DNA from: Sphingomonas corticis
Lineage (GTDB): Bacteria > Pseudomonadota > Alphaproteobacteria > Sphingomonadales > Sphingomonadaceae
Assembly (NCBI RefSeq): GCF_012035195.1
Contig: NZ_JAAVJH010000014.1
Location: 18,766-82,765 of the forward strand
Reading direction: 5' to 3'
Length of the DNA stretch: 64,000 bases
Shown here: one piece after another, positions 55,626 through 63,875 of the stretch
Numbering within the stretch: position 1 is the stretch's first letter
How the letters are laid out: each line of letters opens with the position of its first letter
The notes under the pieces: model-generated
Seen by the model: only the letters and a program-made list of their open reading frames with translations
The model's database searches: none
What the model was told of the DNA's origin: nothing
Program-made: the position numbers and the translations under genes

Positions 55626-56312
55626 ATGAGCGACACGCTTACGCTCGCTGCCGAGACGCGTGACCGGGTTGGCAAGGGAGCCTCCCGGGCGCTGCGTCGT
55701 GACGGCCGCGTCCCCGCCGTGATCTACGGCCAGAACAAGGATCCGCTGTCGATCCACCTGGAGGAGAAGGCGCTGGTCAAGGCGCTGGGCACCGGCCACT
55801 TCATGACCACGGTCGTGACGATCAACGGCCAGCGCACCCTGCCCAAGGACGTGCACTTCCACCCGGTGACCGACCGCCCGGTCCACGTCGACTTCCTGCG
55901 CATCGGCGCGCACGAGACCGTGACCGTGCAGGTTCCGGTCGTCTTCACCGACGAGGACGAATCGGGGTACGCCAAGCAGGGCGGCGTGCTGAACGTCGTC
56001 GCGCACGAGCTGGCCGTCACCTGCGACGCGGCGAACATCCCGACGGAGATCGCGATCAGCCTGAAGGGGCGTGAGATCGGCGAGACCATCCACCTGTCCG
56101 ACATCACGCTGCCGCAGGGCGTGACCGCGGCCAGCGAGGACGACACGCTGACGATCGCGACCGTCGTGCCGCCGACCGTACCGACCGCCGAGGACGAGGC
56201 CGCCGACGCCGAAGTGGCCGAGGCGCAGGCCGCCGAACACGCGGAGGCGGAAGCCGAGGCCGGCGACGACGCCGCCGAGGGCGACGGGGCCGAGGGCGAC
56301 AAGGCGGAGTAA
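55626..56312 (+). CDS. rplY: 50S ribosomal protein L25/CTC form
   Basis: A 228-residue 5S-rRNA-binding protein in its long CTC form. The L25 domain (about 4-95: [49 protein letters not shown]) is followed by the TL5-type C-terminal domain (about 98-190). A very acidic Ala/Glu tail (about 190-228) comes last. It precedes pth, the usual partner in this order. Confidence 0.96.
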   Translation: MSDTLTLAAETRDRVGKGASRALRRDGRVPAVIYGQNKDPLSIHLEEKALVKALGTGHFMTTVVTINGQRTLPKDVHFHPVTDRPVHVDFLRIGAHETVTVQVPVVFTDEDESGYAKQGGVLNVVAHELAVTCDAANIPTEIAISLKGREIGETIHLSDITLPQGVTAASEDDTLTIATVVPPTVPTAEDEAADAEVAEAQAAEHAEAEAEAGDDAAEGDGAEGDKAE

Positions 56313-56338
56313 CTTCCCCCTCGTCCGATGCTTTCCGG

Positions 56339-56377
56339 AGGGGCAGGGCGGCGGCAACGCTTCCCTGCCCCTTTCTT
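56339..56377 (+). terminator. Hairpin terminator or attenuator between rplY and pth
   Basis: AGGGGCAGGG (56339-56348) and CCCTGCCCCT (56363-56372) form a 10-bp stem with a 14-nt loop, followed by a T-rich tail (TTTCTT). pth starts 15 bp later without a visible promoter, so it may end most rplY messages while letting some continue. Confidence 0.65.
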
Positions 56378-56391
56378 CAAGGAAGACGCGC

Positions 56392-56961
56392 GTGCAGCTT
56401 TGGGTGGGTCTCGGCAATCCCGGCGCGCAATATGCGCTGCACCGGCACAATGTCGGCTTCATGGCGGTCGACGCGATCGCCGCGGTGCATGGCTTCGCCG
56501 CACCGGCGAAGAAGTTCCAGGGCTGGCTGAGCGAGGGCAGGATCGGCGGCACCAGGGTGCTGCTGCTGAAGCCCGCCACCTTCATGAACGACAGCGGGCG
56601 CAGCGTGGGCGAGGCGATGCGCTTCTACAAGCTCGCGCCCGACGCGCTCACCGTCTTCCACGACGAGCTCGACCTGGCGCCCATGAAGGTGAAGGTGAAG
56701 CAGGGCGGCGGCACCGCCGGGCACAACGGGCTGCGCTCGATCGGCCAGCACCTCGGGCCGGATTTCCGCCGCGTGCGGATCGGCATCGGCCATCCGGGGC
56801 ACAAGGACCGCGTGACCGGCCACGTCCTCGGCAATTACGCCAAGGCGGAGATGGACCCGCTCAGCGACCTGCTCGGCGCCGTGGCGGCGGAGGCGCCGTG
56901 GCTGGCGGCAGGCGACGATACGCGCTTCATGAACGACGTGGCGCTGCGAATGCAGGATTGA
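56392..56961 (+). CDS. pth: Peptidyl-tRNA hydrolase
   Basis: A 189-residue enzyme that frees tRNA from prematurely released peptides. The active-site His is in HRHNVGF and the Asp in FHDELDLAPMKVKVKQGG; LWVGLGNPG, KPATFMNDSG, TAGHNGLRSI and FRRVRIGIGHPG are family marks. The GTG start (56392) has AAGGAAG before it. It follows rplY. Confidence 0.97.
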   Translation: MQLWVGLGNPGAQYALHRHNVGFMAVDAIAAVHGFAAPAKKFQGWLSEGRIGGTRVLLLKPATFMNDSGRSVGEAMRFYKLAPDALTVFHDELDLAPMKVKVKQGGGTAGHNGLRSIGQHLGPDFRRVRIGIGHPGHKDRVTGHVLGNYAKAEMDPLSDLLGAVAAEAPWLAAGDDTRFMNDVALRMQD

Positions 56962-56974
56962 GGCCGATCCGCGA

Positions 56975-57061
56975 CCTCACCCTCTCCCTTCAACGGCTGC
57001 GCCGCTCCCCCCTCTCCCGGCGGGAGAGGGAACAGGCGCGAAGCGCCGGAGGGTGAGGGCG
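56975..57061. repeat. Intergenic inverted repeat, CCCTCAC/GTGAGGG type (copy 2)
   Basis: The arms CCTCACCCTC and GAGGGTGAGG enclose inner hairpins (CCCTCTCCCGGCGGGAGAGGG and GGCGCGAAGCGCC). Compare 19564-19655, which shares the outer arm and the GGCGCGAAGCGCCGGA end. Confidence 0.8.
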
Positions 57062-57072
57062 ACACTCGATCG

Positions 57073-57819
57073 CTACAGATCGATCCGCGCCGTCGCCGCG
57101 AGGCGCGTGCCGACGTGACGGTCGGTGAAGGCGGTGGGCGTCACCGGCGTGTCGATCGACGTGCCCGTCACCGCCGCGCCCAGCGTCAGCGGACCGACGA
57201 CCCGCTCCGCCCCCAGCCGCCAGTCGGTATAGTCGCCGCCGCCGGGCCGCAGCCGCGTCGCGCGCTCGCGCCCGCCGTTCGCATCGCCGTCGCCGATGCT
57301 GCGGCCGACATGGCCGTAGACGGTCCACGGCGTGCCCGGCACCCCCGCCGCCGCGCCGGCGCGCAGGTACAGGTTGTCGCCGCCGATCGCGCGCTGCGAC
57401 GGCGCGTAGCTGGCCGACAATGCGAGGTCGAGCGGGCCGATGAGATAGCCACCGCTCGCCTCCAGTTCGAGATAGTTGAGCCGCGCGCGATCGAGGAAGG
57501 CATGGTGCACCATGCCCGCACCGGCGCGCCAGCCGCCCATCTCACGCGTGTAGCGCGCGGCGAGGTCAAGCCCCACGTCCGCCCCGCCGTGCCGCCGGCT
57601 GTCGCGCAGCGTCGTGCCCCGCGCCTCGACCCGCACGTCGCCCAGCGGCACGGCGGCGGCGACGGACAGCGCGGGGCGCCCGTCGCTCCAGCTGAGGCCG
57701 CGCACGCGCGCGTCGGTGGCTGCTTCCACAGCCAGCGTCGGCCCCGCCACGGATTGCGCGGCGGCGGGAACGGCCGGGACCACCAGCGCGGCGACGAGGA
57801 CGACCCGGCCCGCCCGCAT
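57073..57819 (-). CDS. Putative outer-membrane beta-barrel protein
   Basis: A 248-residue exported protein. The signal peptide ends near VPAAAQSVAG. The mature chain is a series of alternating strands with Gly and aromatic residues (ADVGLDLAARYTREM, LNYLELEASGGYLIGPLDLALSASYAP, RLAATARIDL), and the C-terminal strand ends in Leu. This is the layout of a small TorF-like porin, but the exact family is not clear. It starts one base before the stop of the upstream gene (TGATG overlap). Confidence 0.72.
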   Translation of the reverse strand: MRAGRVVLVAALVVPAVPAAAQSVAGPTLAVEAATDARVRGLSWSDGRPALSVAAAVPLGDVRVEARGTTLRDSRRHGGADVGLDLAARYTREMGGWRAGAGMVHHAFLDRARLNYLELEASGGYLIGPLDLALSASYAPSQRAIGGDNLYLRAGAAAGVPGTPWTVYGHVGRSIGDGDANGGRERATRLRPGGGDYTDWRLGAERVVGPLTLGAAVTGTSIDTPVTPTAFTDRHVGTRLAATARIDL

Positions 57820-58226
57820 CAATTCGCCGCCAGCCCGTGCGCGGCGTCGATCGCGGCCAGCGTTGCGGCGCGATCGGCGTGGGCGGCATCGACCAGCCGG
57901 GCGGCGGCGTCGCGGACCCGCGCGTCGCTCACCTCGGTCCGTCCCATGCAGGCACCAGGGCGATCGCCCTGCACCGTCTCCGACGCGGGCAGCAGCGTGG
58001 CGATGCCCTCCCCGCCGCCCGGCCGCGCGATCTCGCGCTGCACGCGGACCGTGGCGGTCCAGCGGCAGCGCTGCATCCCGGCGCGAGCGCCGACCGCGGC
58101 ACCGACGGTCTTCGTCCGCGTCTCGACATGCGCGCGATGGGCGACGTCGTAGCGTGCACCGCGATGCTCGACGGTCGCATTCTGGTTCGCCGTGGCGGCG
58201 ATGGAGGCGAGCGCGATCAGGATCAT
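57819..58226 (-). CDS. Secreted or anchored protein of unknown function
   Basis: A 135-residue protein with an N-terminal hydrophobic stretch (MILIALASIAATANQNATV) and two cysteines (MQRCRW, GACMGR). A helical C-terminus rich in Ala/Asp/Arg (DARVRDAAARLVDAAHADRAAT) follows. A good ribosome site (AGGAG, 7 nt) supports the start. It is coupled to the beta-barrel gene by a TGATG overlap. I recognise no family. Confidence 0.7.
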   Translation of the reverse strand: MILIALASIAATANQNATVEHRGARYDVAHRAHVETRTKTVGAAVGARAGMQRCRWTATVRVQREIARPGGGEGIATLLPASETVQGDRPGACMGRTEVSDARVRDAAARLVDAAHADRAATLAAIDAAHGLAAN

Positions 58227-58406
58227 GGCTTCTTCTCCTTTCACATGCGGCGAAACTGCCCGACGATTGAGCAGCTGCCCATTGGATAGGCAAGAGCTAG
58301 GTATCGCGGATTGCCGTGGCATGGAGGCAACGTATCGGATTGTTGCCGCGGCCGATTTCGCGCTTCCCCATTGCCGCGCGCACGCCCGCATGATTGAGCG
58401 GGCGCC

Positions 58407-58991
58407 ATGCCGACGCGTCAGCTCTTCCCCACCCACTTCTACGAATCGGCGATCGACGATCCGGCGCTGGTCGACGATCTCGCCGCGTCCGCCGCGGCGC
58501 TGGCGAGCGAGGATCGCGCGGGGCGCGCCTGGTCGAAGGCGCACGGCTATCGCGGCTACACCAGCTACGCCTCGCTGGACGACCTGCCGCTGCGCGACCC
58601 CGCCTTCGCCGAGCTGAAGCGGCACCTCGACCGGCACGTCGCGGCCTTCGCGCGTGAGGCGGGGATGGAGCTCGGCGCCCGTCGGCTGAAGCTCGACAGC
58701 CTGTGGATCAACGTGCTGAAGCCCGGCGGCACGCACTCCGGCCACCTCCACCCGCACAGCGTGGTCTCCGGCACCTTCTACGTCGCGGTGCCGCCGGGAT
58801 CGGGCGCGCTGAAGCTGGAGGATCCCCGCCTGCCGATGCTGATGGCCGCCCCGCCGCGCGAGGGCACGTTCGTCTACGCCGAACCGCGCGCGGGCGATGT
58901 CTTTCTATGGGAGAGCTGGCTCCGCCACGAGGTGATGCCGCACGCGGGAAAGGGCGAGCGGGTGAGCGTCAGCTTCAACTATCGCTGGTGA
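58407..58991 (+). CDS. Putative 2OG-Fe(II) oxygenase (TIGR02466-like)
   Basis: A 194-residue protein of the double-stranded beta-helix, 2-oxoglutarate-dependent oxygenase type. The metal motif is likely in HSGHLHPHSVVSGTFYVAVP, with the second His in SWLRHEVMPH and the 2OG-binding Arg in ERVSVSFNYRW. The substrate is unknown; relatives are found in bacteria and phages. It ends one base before a degraded SMI1/KNR4 frame on the other strand. Confidence 0.85.
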   Translation: MPTRQLFPTHFYESAIDDPALVDDLAASAAALASEDRAGRAWSKAHGYRGYTSYASLDDLPLRDPAFAELKRHLDRHVAAFAREAGMELGARRLKLDSLWINVLKPGGTHSGHLHPHSVVSGTFYVAVPPGSGALKLEDPRLPMLMAAPPREGTFVYAEPRAGDVFLWESWLRHEVMPHAGKGERVSVSFNYRW

Positions 58992-59273
58992 TCACCGCCC
59001 CACGGCGCAGCACTTCCACGGCGGCTCGCCATCCTCGCGGTCGAGCGACACGATCGCACCCGGCGCGGGGTCGTCGATCATGACGGGATCGACCTGTCCG
59101 TCCGCACATCGCCACAGGCTGACGAGGTGCGCCGGCAGCGCGAGGCCGATCCCGCGTTCGAGTGCGGCGATCCCGTCCTCGCTGGCGGCGGGGCGGAGGA
59201 AGGCGTCGACAGCGGATCCGTTGGACCGGCGGTAGTCCAGCCAGGCGTCTCAGCCGGTAGCGAACGCGGTCAT
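58992..59273 (-). pseudogene. SMI1/KNR4-type immunity protein, inactivated
   Basis: The frame MTAFATG is ended by TGA at 59252-59250, then continues in the same register as DAWLDYRRSNG, AFLRPAASEDGIAALERGIG and LPAHLVSLWRCADGQ. This is the SMI1/KNR4 pattern (immunity proteins to polymorphic toxins, among other uses). It ends at a stop at 58992. The nonsense codon may have been TGG. The protein is also short for the family. It lies one base after the YezG-like gene. Confidence 0.65.
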
Positions 59274-59274
59274 G

Positions 59275-59571
59275 TCAGTCCGCGTAGCCGACGTCGAACT
59301 TGAACGTGCCGTCGCCGGACAAGGTGACGGTGCAGGTCGAGAATGCAGGCTGTGTCGGCCAGTTCTTCTGCAGGTCCACCAGCGCGTCGTCGATGGTCGA
59401 CGCCGCCAGCGTCGGCACCGCCACCGCGCTTTCGAGTCCCGAGCCATCGACGCAGGTCAACGTCACGCGTGAGAAGCCGTCGCCCAGCGATGCCGTCAGC
59501 ACCGCACGTTCGAACGGGCGCGGGCAGAGGGCCGCGATTTCGGTAGCGATCTGCCGTTTCCGGCTGCCCAT
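59275..59571 (-). CDS. YezG/DUF600-like immunity protein candidate
   Basis: A 98-residue protein. RVTLTCVDGSG, IDDALVDLQKNWP and a final SGDGTFKFDVGYAD resemble the YezG (DUF600) fold, in which the end reads as a DGKFkidfdY-type strand. YezG-type proteins protect against nuclease toxins, which fits the remnant just upstream. The match is only by pattern, so confidence is moderate. It starts inside the 3' end of the broken nuclease frame. Confidence 0.55.
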   Translation of the reverse strand: MGSRKRQIATEIAALCPRPFERAVLTASLGDGFSRVTLTCVDGSGLESAVAVPTLAASTIDDALVDLQKNWPTQPAFSTCTVTLSGDGTFKFDVGYAD

Positions 59572-60072
59572 CGATCGTCGCCTGCACCACGAACTTGGAC
59601 GGTCTTTGCCCTTCAGCGTAGATCACGTCCACCCGCACGTCGCCAGATTGCCTTCCTTCAGCGCGGCCTCGAAGCCAGCCTCCATGCTGCGCCAGGCGCC
59701 CATGTTGTAGTTCCCGTTCATCGCCACGAGGTCCAGCCTGTCGCCGGGACCGTTGAAGATGGAGGCGATCAGGTGCCCGCCCTGATCCGCGGGCAGGCGA
59801 TCCTCGCAGCCGGATACGCGCTGCTGATAGCCGTTGCGGTCGGCCACCTCCAGGTCGAGCTTGCCCTGCGCGCTGGTGACGCGGCCCTCGGCGTCGGTCG
59901 CATAGTGATAGCCGTTGACGTGGTAGTCGGCATCGGGGTCCAGCCGGCAGGCATTCAGCTCCTTCGGCCAGTCGCCCTTCGCGCCACCCTCCCCGCGGAT
60001 GGTGACGCGGCCGGTGGCGGCGTCGACCTCGCGCGTCAGGCGGGGCGGCACGTCTCGCCCGCGCCGGATCAC
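59536..60072 (-). pseudogene. DNA/RNA non-specific endonuclease toxin domain, frameshifted remnant
   Basis: From a GTG at 60072 the frame reads YHVNGYHYATDAEGRVTSAQ, DRNGYQQRVSGCEDRLPADQ, GGHLIASIFNGPGDRLDLV, AMNGNYNMGAWRSMEAGF and stops at 59623. VRVDVIYAEGQRPSKFVVQA continues one frame off from 59638. Together they match the secreted-toxin type of DNA/RNA non-specific endonuclease (tYxTDxxGRv, DqGGHLia, lvaMNxxyN, GxxVxVxvxY). No secretion or pretoxin domain precedes it, so it is an orphaned, broken C-terminal toxin. The 3' end is approximate. Confidence 0.68.
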
Positions 60073-60165
60073 GGCTGTAGTCGATCCGACTAAGCCGGGC
60101 GTTGCGGGGCGGCGGCGCAGGGCGTACAGGGCCCGCTTCTCCCCTCTTCAGGACACGAGCACGCG

Positions 60166-61266
60166 ATGGGCTTCCGCTGCGGCATCGTGGGCCTGCCGAA
60201 CGTCGGCAAGTCCACCCTCTTCAACGCGCTGACCGAGACCGCCGCGGCGCAGGCGGCGAACTATCCCTTCTGCACGATCGAGCCGAACGTCGGCAACGTC
60301 GGCGTGCCCGACCCGCGTCTCACGAAGCTGGCGGAAATCGCGAAGTCGGCCAAGATCATCGAAACGCAGCTCGGCTTCGTCGACATCGCGGGCCTCGTCC
60401 GCGGGGCGAGCAAGGGCGAAGGGCTGGGCAACCAGTTCCTCGGCAACATCCGCGAGGTGGACGCGATCGTCCACGTGCTGCGCTGCTTCGAGAACGACGA
60501 CATCCAGCACGTCGACAATCGCGTCGATGCGATCGCCGACGCGGAAACGGTCGAGACCGAGCTGATGCTGTCCGACCTCGACAGCCTGGAGAAGCGCGTG
60601 CCGAACCTGGCGAAGAAGGGGCAGCAGGGCGACAAGGAGGCGAAGCTCGCCGCCGTCGTGCTCGGCCGCGCGCTCGACCTGCTGCGCGACGGCAAGCCCG
60701 CGCGGCTGACGCCGGTGGCCGACGCGGAGGAGAAGCGCGTGCTGGACCAGGCGCAGCTCCTGACCGCCAAGCCCGTCCTCTACGTCTGCAACGTCAACGA
60801 GGAGGACGCGGCGAACGGCAACGCCTATTCGGCGCGCGTGTTCGAGAAGGCCGCCGCGGAAGGCGCGGAGGCGGTGGTCGTCTCCGCCGCGATCGAGGCG
60901 GAGATCGCGACCATGCCGGCGGAGGAGCGGGCCGAGTTCCTCGCCGAGCTGGGCCTGGAGGAGACCGGCCTCGCCCGCGTGATCCGCGCGGGGTACAAGC
61001 TGCTGCACCTGCTCACCTTCTTCACCGTGGGACCGAAGGAGGCGCGCGCCTGGACCGTGGAGGCGGGTGCCAAGGCGCCGCAGGCCGCAGGCGCGATCCA
61101 CTCCGATTTCGAGCGCGGCTTCATCCGCGCCGAGACGATCGCCTTCGACGATTACGTCGCCTGCGGCGGCGAGGCCGGCGCGCGCGACGCGGGCAAGCTG
61201 CGCCAGGAAGGCAAGGAGTACGTCACCCGCGACGGCGACGTGATGCTGTTCCGCTTCAACGTCTGA
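60166..61266 (+). CDS. ychF: Ribosome-binding ATPase YchF
   Basis: A 366-residue Obg-family P-loop protein that prefers ATP, binds ribosomes and is linked to oxidative stress. G1 is GLPNVGKST, G3 DIAGLVRGASKGEGLGNQFL, and the changed G4 reads NVNEED in place of NKXD, which marks ATP preference. The coiled-coil insert (about 130-200) and the C-terminal TGS domain (LLTFFTVGPKEARAWTVEAG) are complete. Its last bases overlap the convergent gene by 11 bp. Confidence 0.97.
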   Translation: MGFRCGIVGLPNVGKSTLFNALTETAAAQAANYPFCTIEPNVGNVGVPDPRLTKLAEIAKSAKIIETQLGFVDIAGLVRGASKGEGLGNQFLGNIREVDAIVHVLRCFENDDIQHVDNRVDAIADAETVETELMLSDLDSLEKRVPNLAKKGQQGDKEAKLAAVVLGRALDLLRDGKPARLTPVADAEEKRVLDQAQLLTAKPVLYVCNVNEEDAANGNAYSARVFEKAAAEGAEAVVVSAAIEAEIATMPAEERAEFLAELGLEETGLARVIRAGYKLLHLLTFFTVGPKEARAWTVEAGAKAPQAAGAIHSDFERGFIRAETIAFDDYVACGGEAGARDAGKLRQEGKEYVTRDGDVMLFRFNV

Positions 61267-62989
61267 CGGCGTCGATCCGAACGATCCGGTCGGCGGCGGG
61301 GGGCGTCAGCGTCCCCGCCGCCGCGACATAGCGTTCCAGCGCGTCGAGGTCCTCCGTCCCGCCGGGCAGGTCGGCCCCTTGCGCGAAGGCGGTGAAATTG
61401 TCCCCGCCGGTCGCGAGGAAGTTGCTGATGCCGACGCGGTAGACGCGCTCGTCCGCCACCGCCGCGCCGTCCAGCCGCAGGTCCAGGATCCGCTGCCCCT
61501 CCGGACGGGTCAGATCGTAGCGATAGGACAGGCCGCGCGAGGGCATCAGCATGTTCGGATCGGCCACCGTGTTGGTGCCGCTGGCGAACTGCTGCTCCAG
61601 CACCGCGCGCACCTGCCGCCCGGTCAGCCCCTTCACCTGCAGCGCGTTGGCGAAGGGCATCACGGCGTAGAGCTGGCCGTAGGTCACCGCGCCGCCAGGC
61701 CCCGGTACCAGGTCGGCGCGCAGCCCGCCGCTGTTCATGAAGGCGATCTCCGCTCCCGCGCCTGCGCGAAGTGCGTCGGCGACCAGGTCGCCCAGCACCG
61801 ATTCGCCCGCGGCATTGCTCTCGCGCAGCGCCGGCGCGGAGAGGCGGCCGACGACGCGCCGCGCGATCGGATCGGCAGCGGCGACATAGCGGGCCATCAG
61901 CGCGGACACGCGCGGCTCCGCCGGGTAGACGGGGAACCGCGACTGGACGGGCACCGCGCCGGCCGCGCCCTCGAACCCCACCCCTTGCACGATCACATTG
62001 TCGGCGCGTCGCGCGACGACGCGGTGCCTGACGGGGTCGATCGACAGCGCGATGTCGGTCAGCAACGTGCCGTACTTCCCCGCGCTGGTGACGAGGAACG
62101 GGCGCGCCGGGTCGATCCGCGCATAGTCGCAGATATAGGCGTTGTGCGTGTGGCCGGAGACGATCAGGTCCACCGCCGGGTCCAGCCGGGAGAGGATCGG
62201 CAGCAGGTCGCCCGACACGCCGCCACAGCTCTTGTCGTCGTAGCCGACCTTCGTCGCGAGCCCCTGGTGGATCAGCACGACGATCGCGTCCGCCCCCTTC
62301 GCACGAAGCGAGGGTACCAGCGCGTTGATCGTCGTCGCCTCGTCCTCGAACGTCAGCGACGCGACGGCGGAGGGGACGACGAGCGTCGGCGTCGTTTTCA
62401 GCGTCAGGCCGATGAAGCCGACCGTCACCGCGTGGCGCCCCTTGCCGAAGCGGCGCAGCGCGGTGGCGGGGAACAAGGTGTCGCCGCCGGGGGTGCGCAC
62501 GTTGGCGGCGAGATAGCGGAAGCGCGCGCCATCGAAGCGGCGGTCGACGCGGCACGGCTCGCGCACCGTGTGCTTCGCGCAACCGCCTTCCTGCAACCGC
62601 TTCAGCTCCGCCGGCCCGCGATCGAACTCGTGATTGCCGACCGCGTTCAGGTCCAGCCCGATCAGGTTCATCGCCGCCACGGTGGGCTCGTCGAGGAATT
62701 GCGAGGAGACGAAGGGCGAGGCGCTGGTCAGGTCCCCGGCGGAAACGACGATATGGTTCGGATGGGCGGCCTTCAGCCGCGCCACGGCGGAGGCGAGATA
62801 GGCCGCGCCGCCCGCGGGCACCCTGGCATCTCCCGCAGCGATCGCCAGCTTCGGCGGTTCCAGCGCCCCGTGAAAGTCGTTCAGCGCGACGACGTGCACG
62901 TCCACCGGCGCCGCGGTGCGCTCCGCCACGCGGGTCGTCGCGCAGCCCGCCAGCAGCGCGAGTGCGAGGAGAATGAAGGGTCGGCGCAT
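61256..62989 (-). CDS. 5'-nucleotidase/2',3'-cyclic phosphodiesterase family lipoprotein
   Basis: A 577-residue exported enzyme. The signal ends at a lipobox (LALLAGCATTR, Cys17), so it is lipid anchored. The metallophosphatase domain has VHVVALNDFHGALEPP, SAGDLTSASPF, GNHEFDRGP, VVLIHQGLA and VSGHTHNAY. The C-terminal nucleotide-binding domain has MNSGGLRADLVPG and FLATGGDNFTAF. It would dephosphorylate nucleotides in the periplasm for phosphate and nucleoside salvage. Start 62989 has GAGGA 8 bases before. Confidence 0.94.
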   Translation of the reverse strand: MRRPFILLALALLAGCATTRVAERTAAPVDVHVVALNDFHGALEPPKLAIAAGDARVPAGGAAYLASAVARLKAAHPNHIVVSAGDLTSASPFVSSQFLDEPTVAAMNLIGLDLNAVGNHEFDRGPAELKRLQEGGCAKHTVREPCRVDRRFDGARFRYLAANVRTPGGDTLFPATALRRFGKGRHAVTVGFIGLTLKTTPTLVVPSAVASLTFEDEATTINALVPSLRAKGADAIVVLIHQGLATKVGYDDKSCGGVSGDLLPILSRLDPAVDLIVSGHTHNAYICDYARIDPARPFLVTSAGKYGTLLTDIALSIDPVRHRVVARRADNVIVQGVGFEGAAGAVPVQSRFPVYPAEPRVSALMARYVAAADPIARRVVGRLSAPALRESNAAGESVLGDLVADALRAGAGAEIAFMNSGGLRADLVPGPGGAVTYGQLYAVMPFANALQVKGLTGRQVRAVLEQQFASGTNTVADPNMLMPSRGLSYRYDLTRPEGQRILDLRLDGAAVADERVYRVGISNFLATGGDNFTAFAQGADLPGGTEDLDALERYVAAAGTLTPPAADRIVRIDAVRR

Positions 62990-63074
62990 CCTGATTCCTC
63001 GCACGGCGGGTCACGATCGCCTTTGCACCGCGGCGGCCAGGCTGTCACGATGGCGCGCGAGAGGGGATGCCGGC

Positions 63075-63524
63075 ATGCAGTATTTCGAGGATATCATCGT
63101 CGGCGCGCGCCATCGGATCGGGGCGCGCGAGGTGACGCGCGAGGAAGTGATCGACTTCGCCCGCCGCTACGATCCGCAGCCGTTCCACCTGTCCGACGAG
63201 GCGGCGGCGGGGACGCACTTCGGGCGGCTGTCCGCCAGCGGCTGGCACACGTGCGCGATGACGATGGCGATGCTGGTCGAGAACCTGTCGAAGAACCGGC
63301 AGGCGGGCCTGGGATCGCCGGGCGTGGACGAGCTTCGCTGGCTGAAGCCCGTCTATCCCGGCGACACGCTGTCGGTGGAGACCGAGGTGCTGGAGAAGCG
63401 AGTCTCCGCCTCGCGGCCGGAGATGGGCATCTACAAGAGCCGCATCACCGTCACCAACCAGGACGGCGTCGCCGTGATGACCATGGTCTCGAACGGGCTG
63501 ATCGCAACGCGCCCGGCGGGATAG
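63075..63524 (+). CDS. MaoC-family enoyl-CoA hydratase-like protein
   Basis: A 149-residue single-hotdog protein. The hydratase motif with catalytic Asp and His is in FARRYDPQPFHLSDEAAAGT, followed by FGRLSASGWHTCAM. TLSVETEVLEKRVSASRPEMG and VTNQDGVAVMTMVSNGLIA complete the fold. The substrate is an acyl-CoA or similar thioester of unknown chain. The ATG at 63075 has GAGGGG before it. No partner dehydrogenase is adjacent. Confidence 0.92.
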   Translation: MQYFEDIIVGARHRIGAREVTREEVIDFARRYDPQPFHLSDEAAAGTHFGRLSASGWHTCAMTMAMLVENLSKNRQAGLGSPGVDELRWLKPVYPGDTLSVETEVLEKRVSASRPEMGIYKSRITVTNQDGVAVMTMVSNGLIATRPAG

Positions 63525-63533
63525 CGCCAGCCG

Positions 63534-63875
63534 CTAGGGCCGCTGCCGGCGCGGCTGGAAGGCGCGGCTGGGGCGCGGCGTGCGCACGCCCTCCGCGCGG
63601 TTCTGGCGGCGCAGGTCGCGGAAGTCCTGCCGGACGTCGCGACGGTACTCGCGGCGGGCGTCGCGGCGCTGGTCGCGGAACTGCTCGCGATTGATCGTGC
63701 CGTTGCGATAGTCGCGGCGGGCATCGCGCACGTCGCCGCGATAGTCGCGCCGCTCGCGCCGGACGTCGCGGCCGAAATCCTGCCAGTTGCTGCGCACGTC
63801 GCGGTCGTTCCAGCCGCCGCGACGACCCTGCCAGTAGCGCTGCTGCGCGCCGTTCCAGCGATGCGGACGACGGTA
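63534..63875 (-). pseudogene. Arg/Asp-rich protein, 5' end cut off by an insertion sequence
   Basis: The frame runs from 63875 (YRRPHRWNGAQQRYWQGRRG) to a TAG at 63534 through a repetitive Arg-rich part (DVRDARRDYRNGTINREQFR) with no start codon other than an internal GTG at 63797. The sequence left of the insertion boundary continues this frame directly, so the start of the gene lies beyond the element. Such proteins, rich in RD and RR, are predicted exported proteins of unknown role in sphingomonads. Confidence 0.75.
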
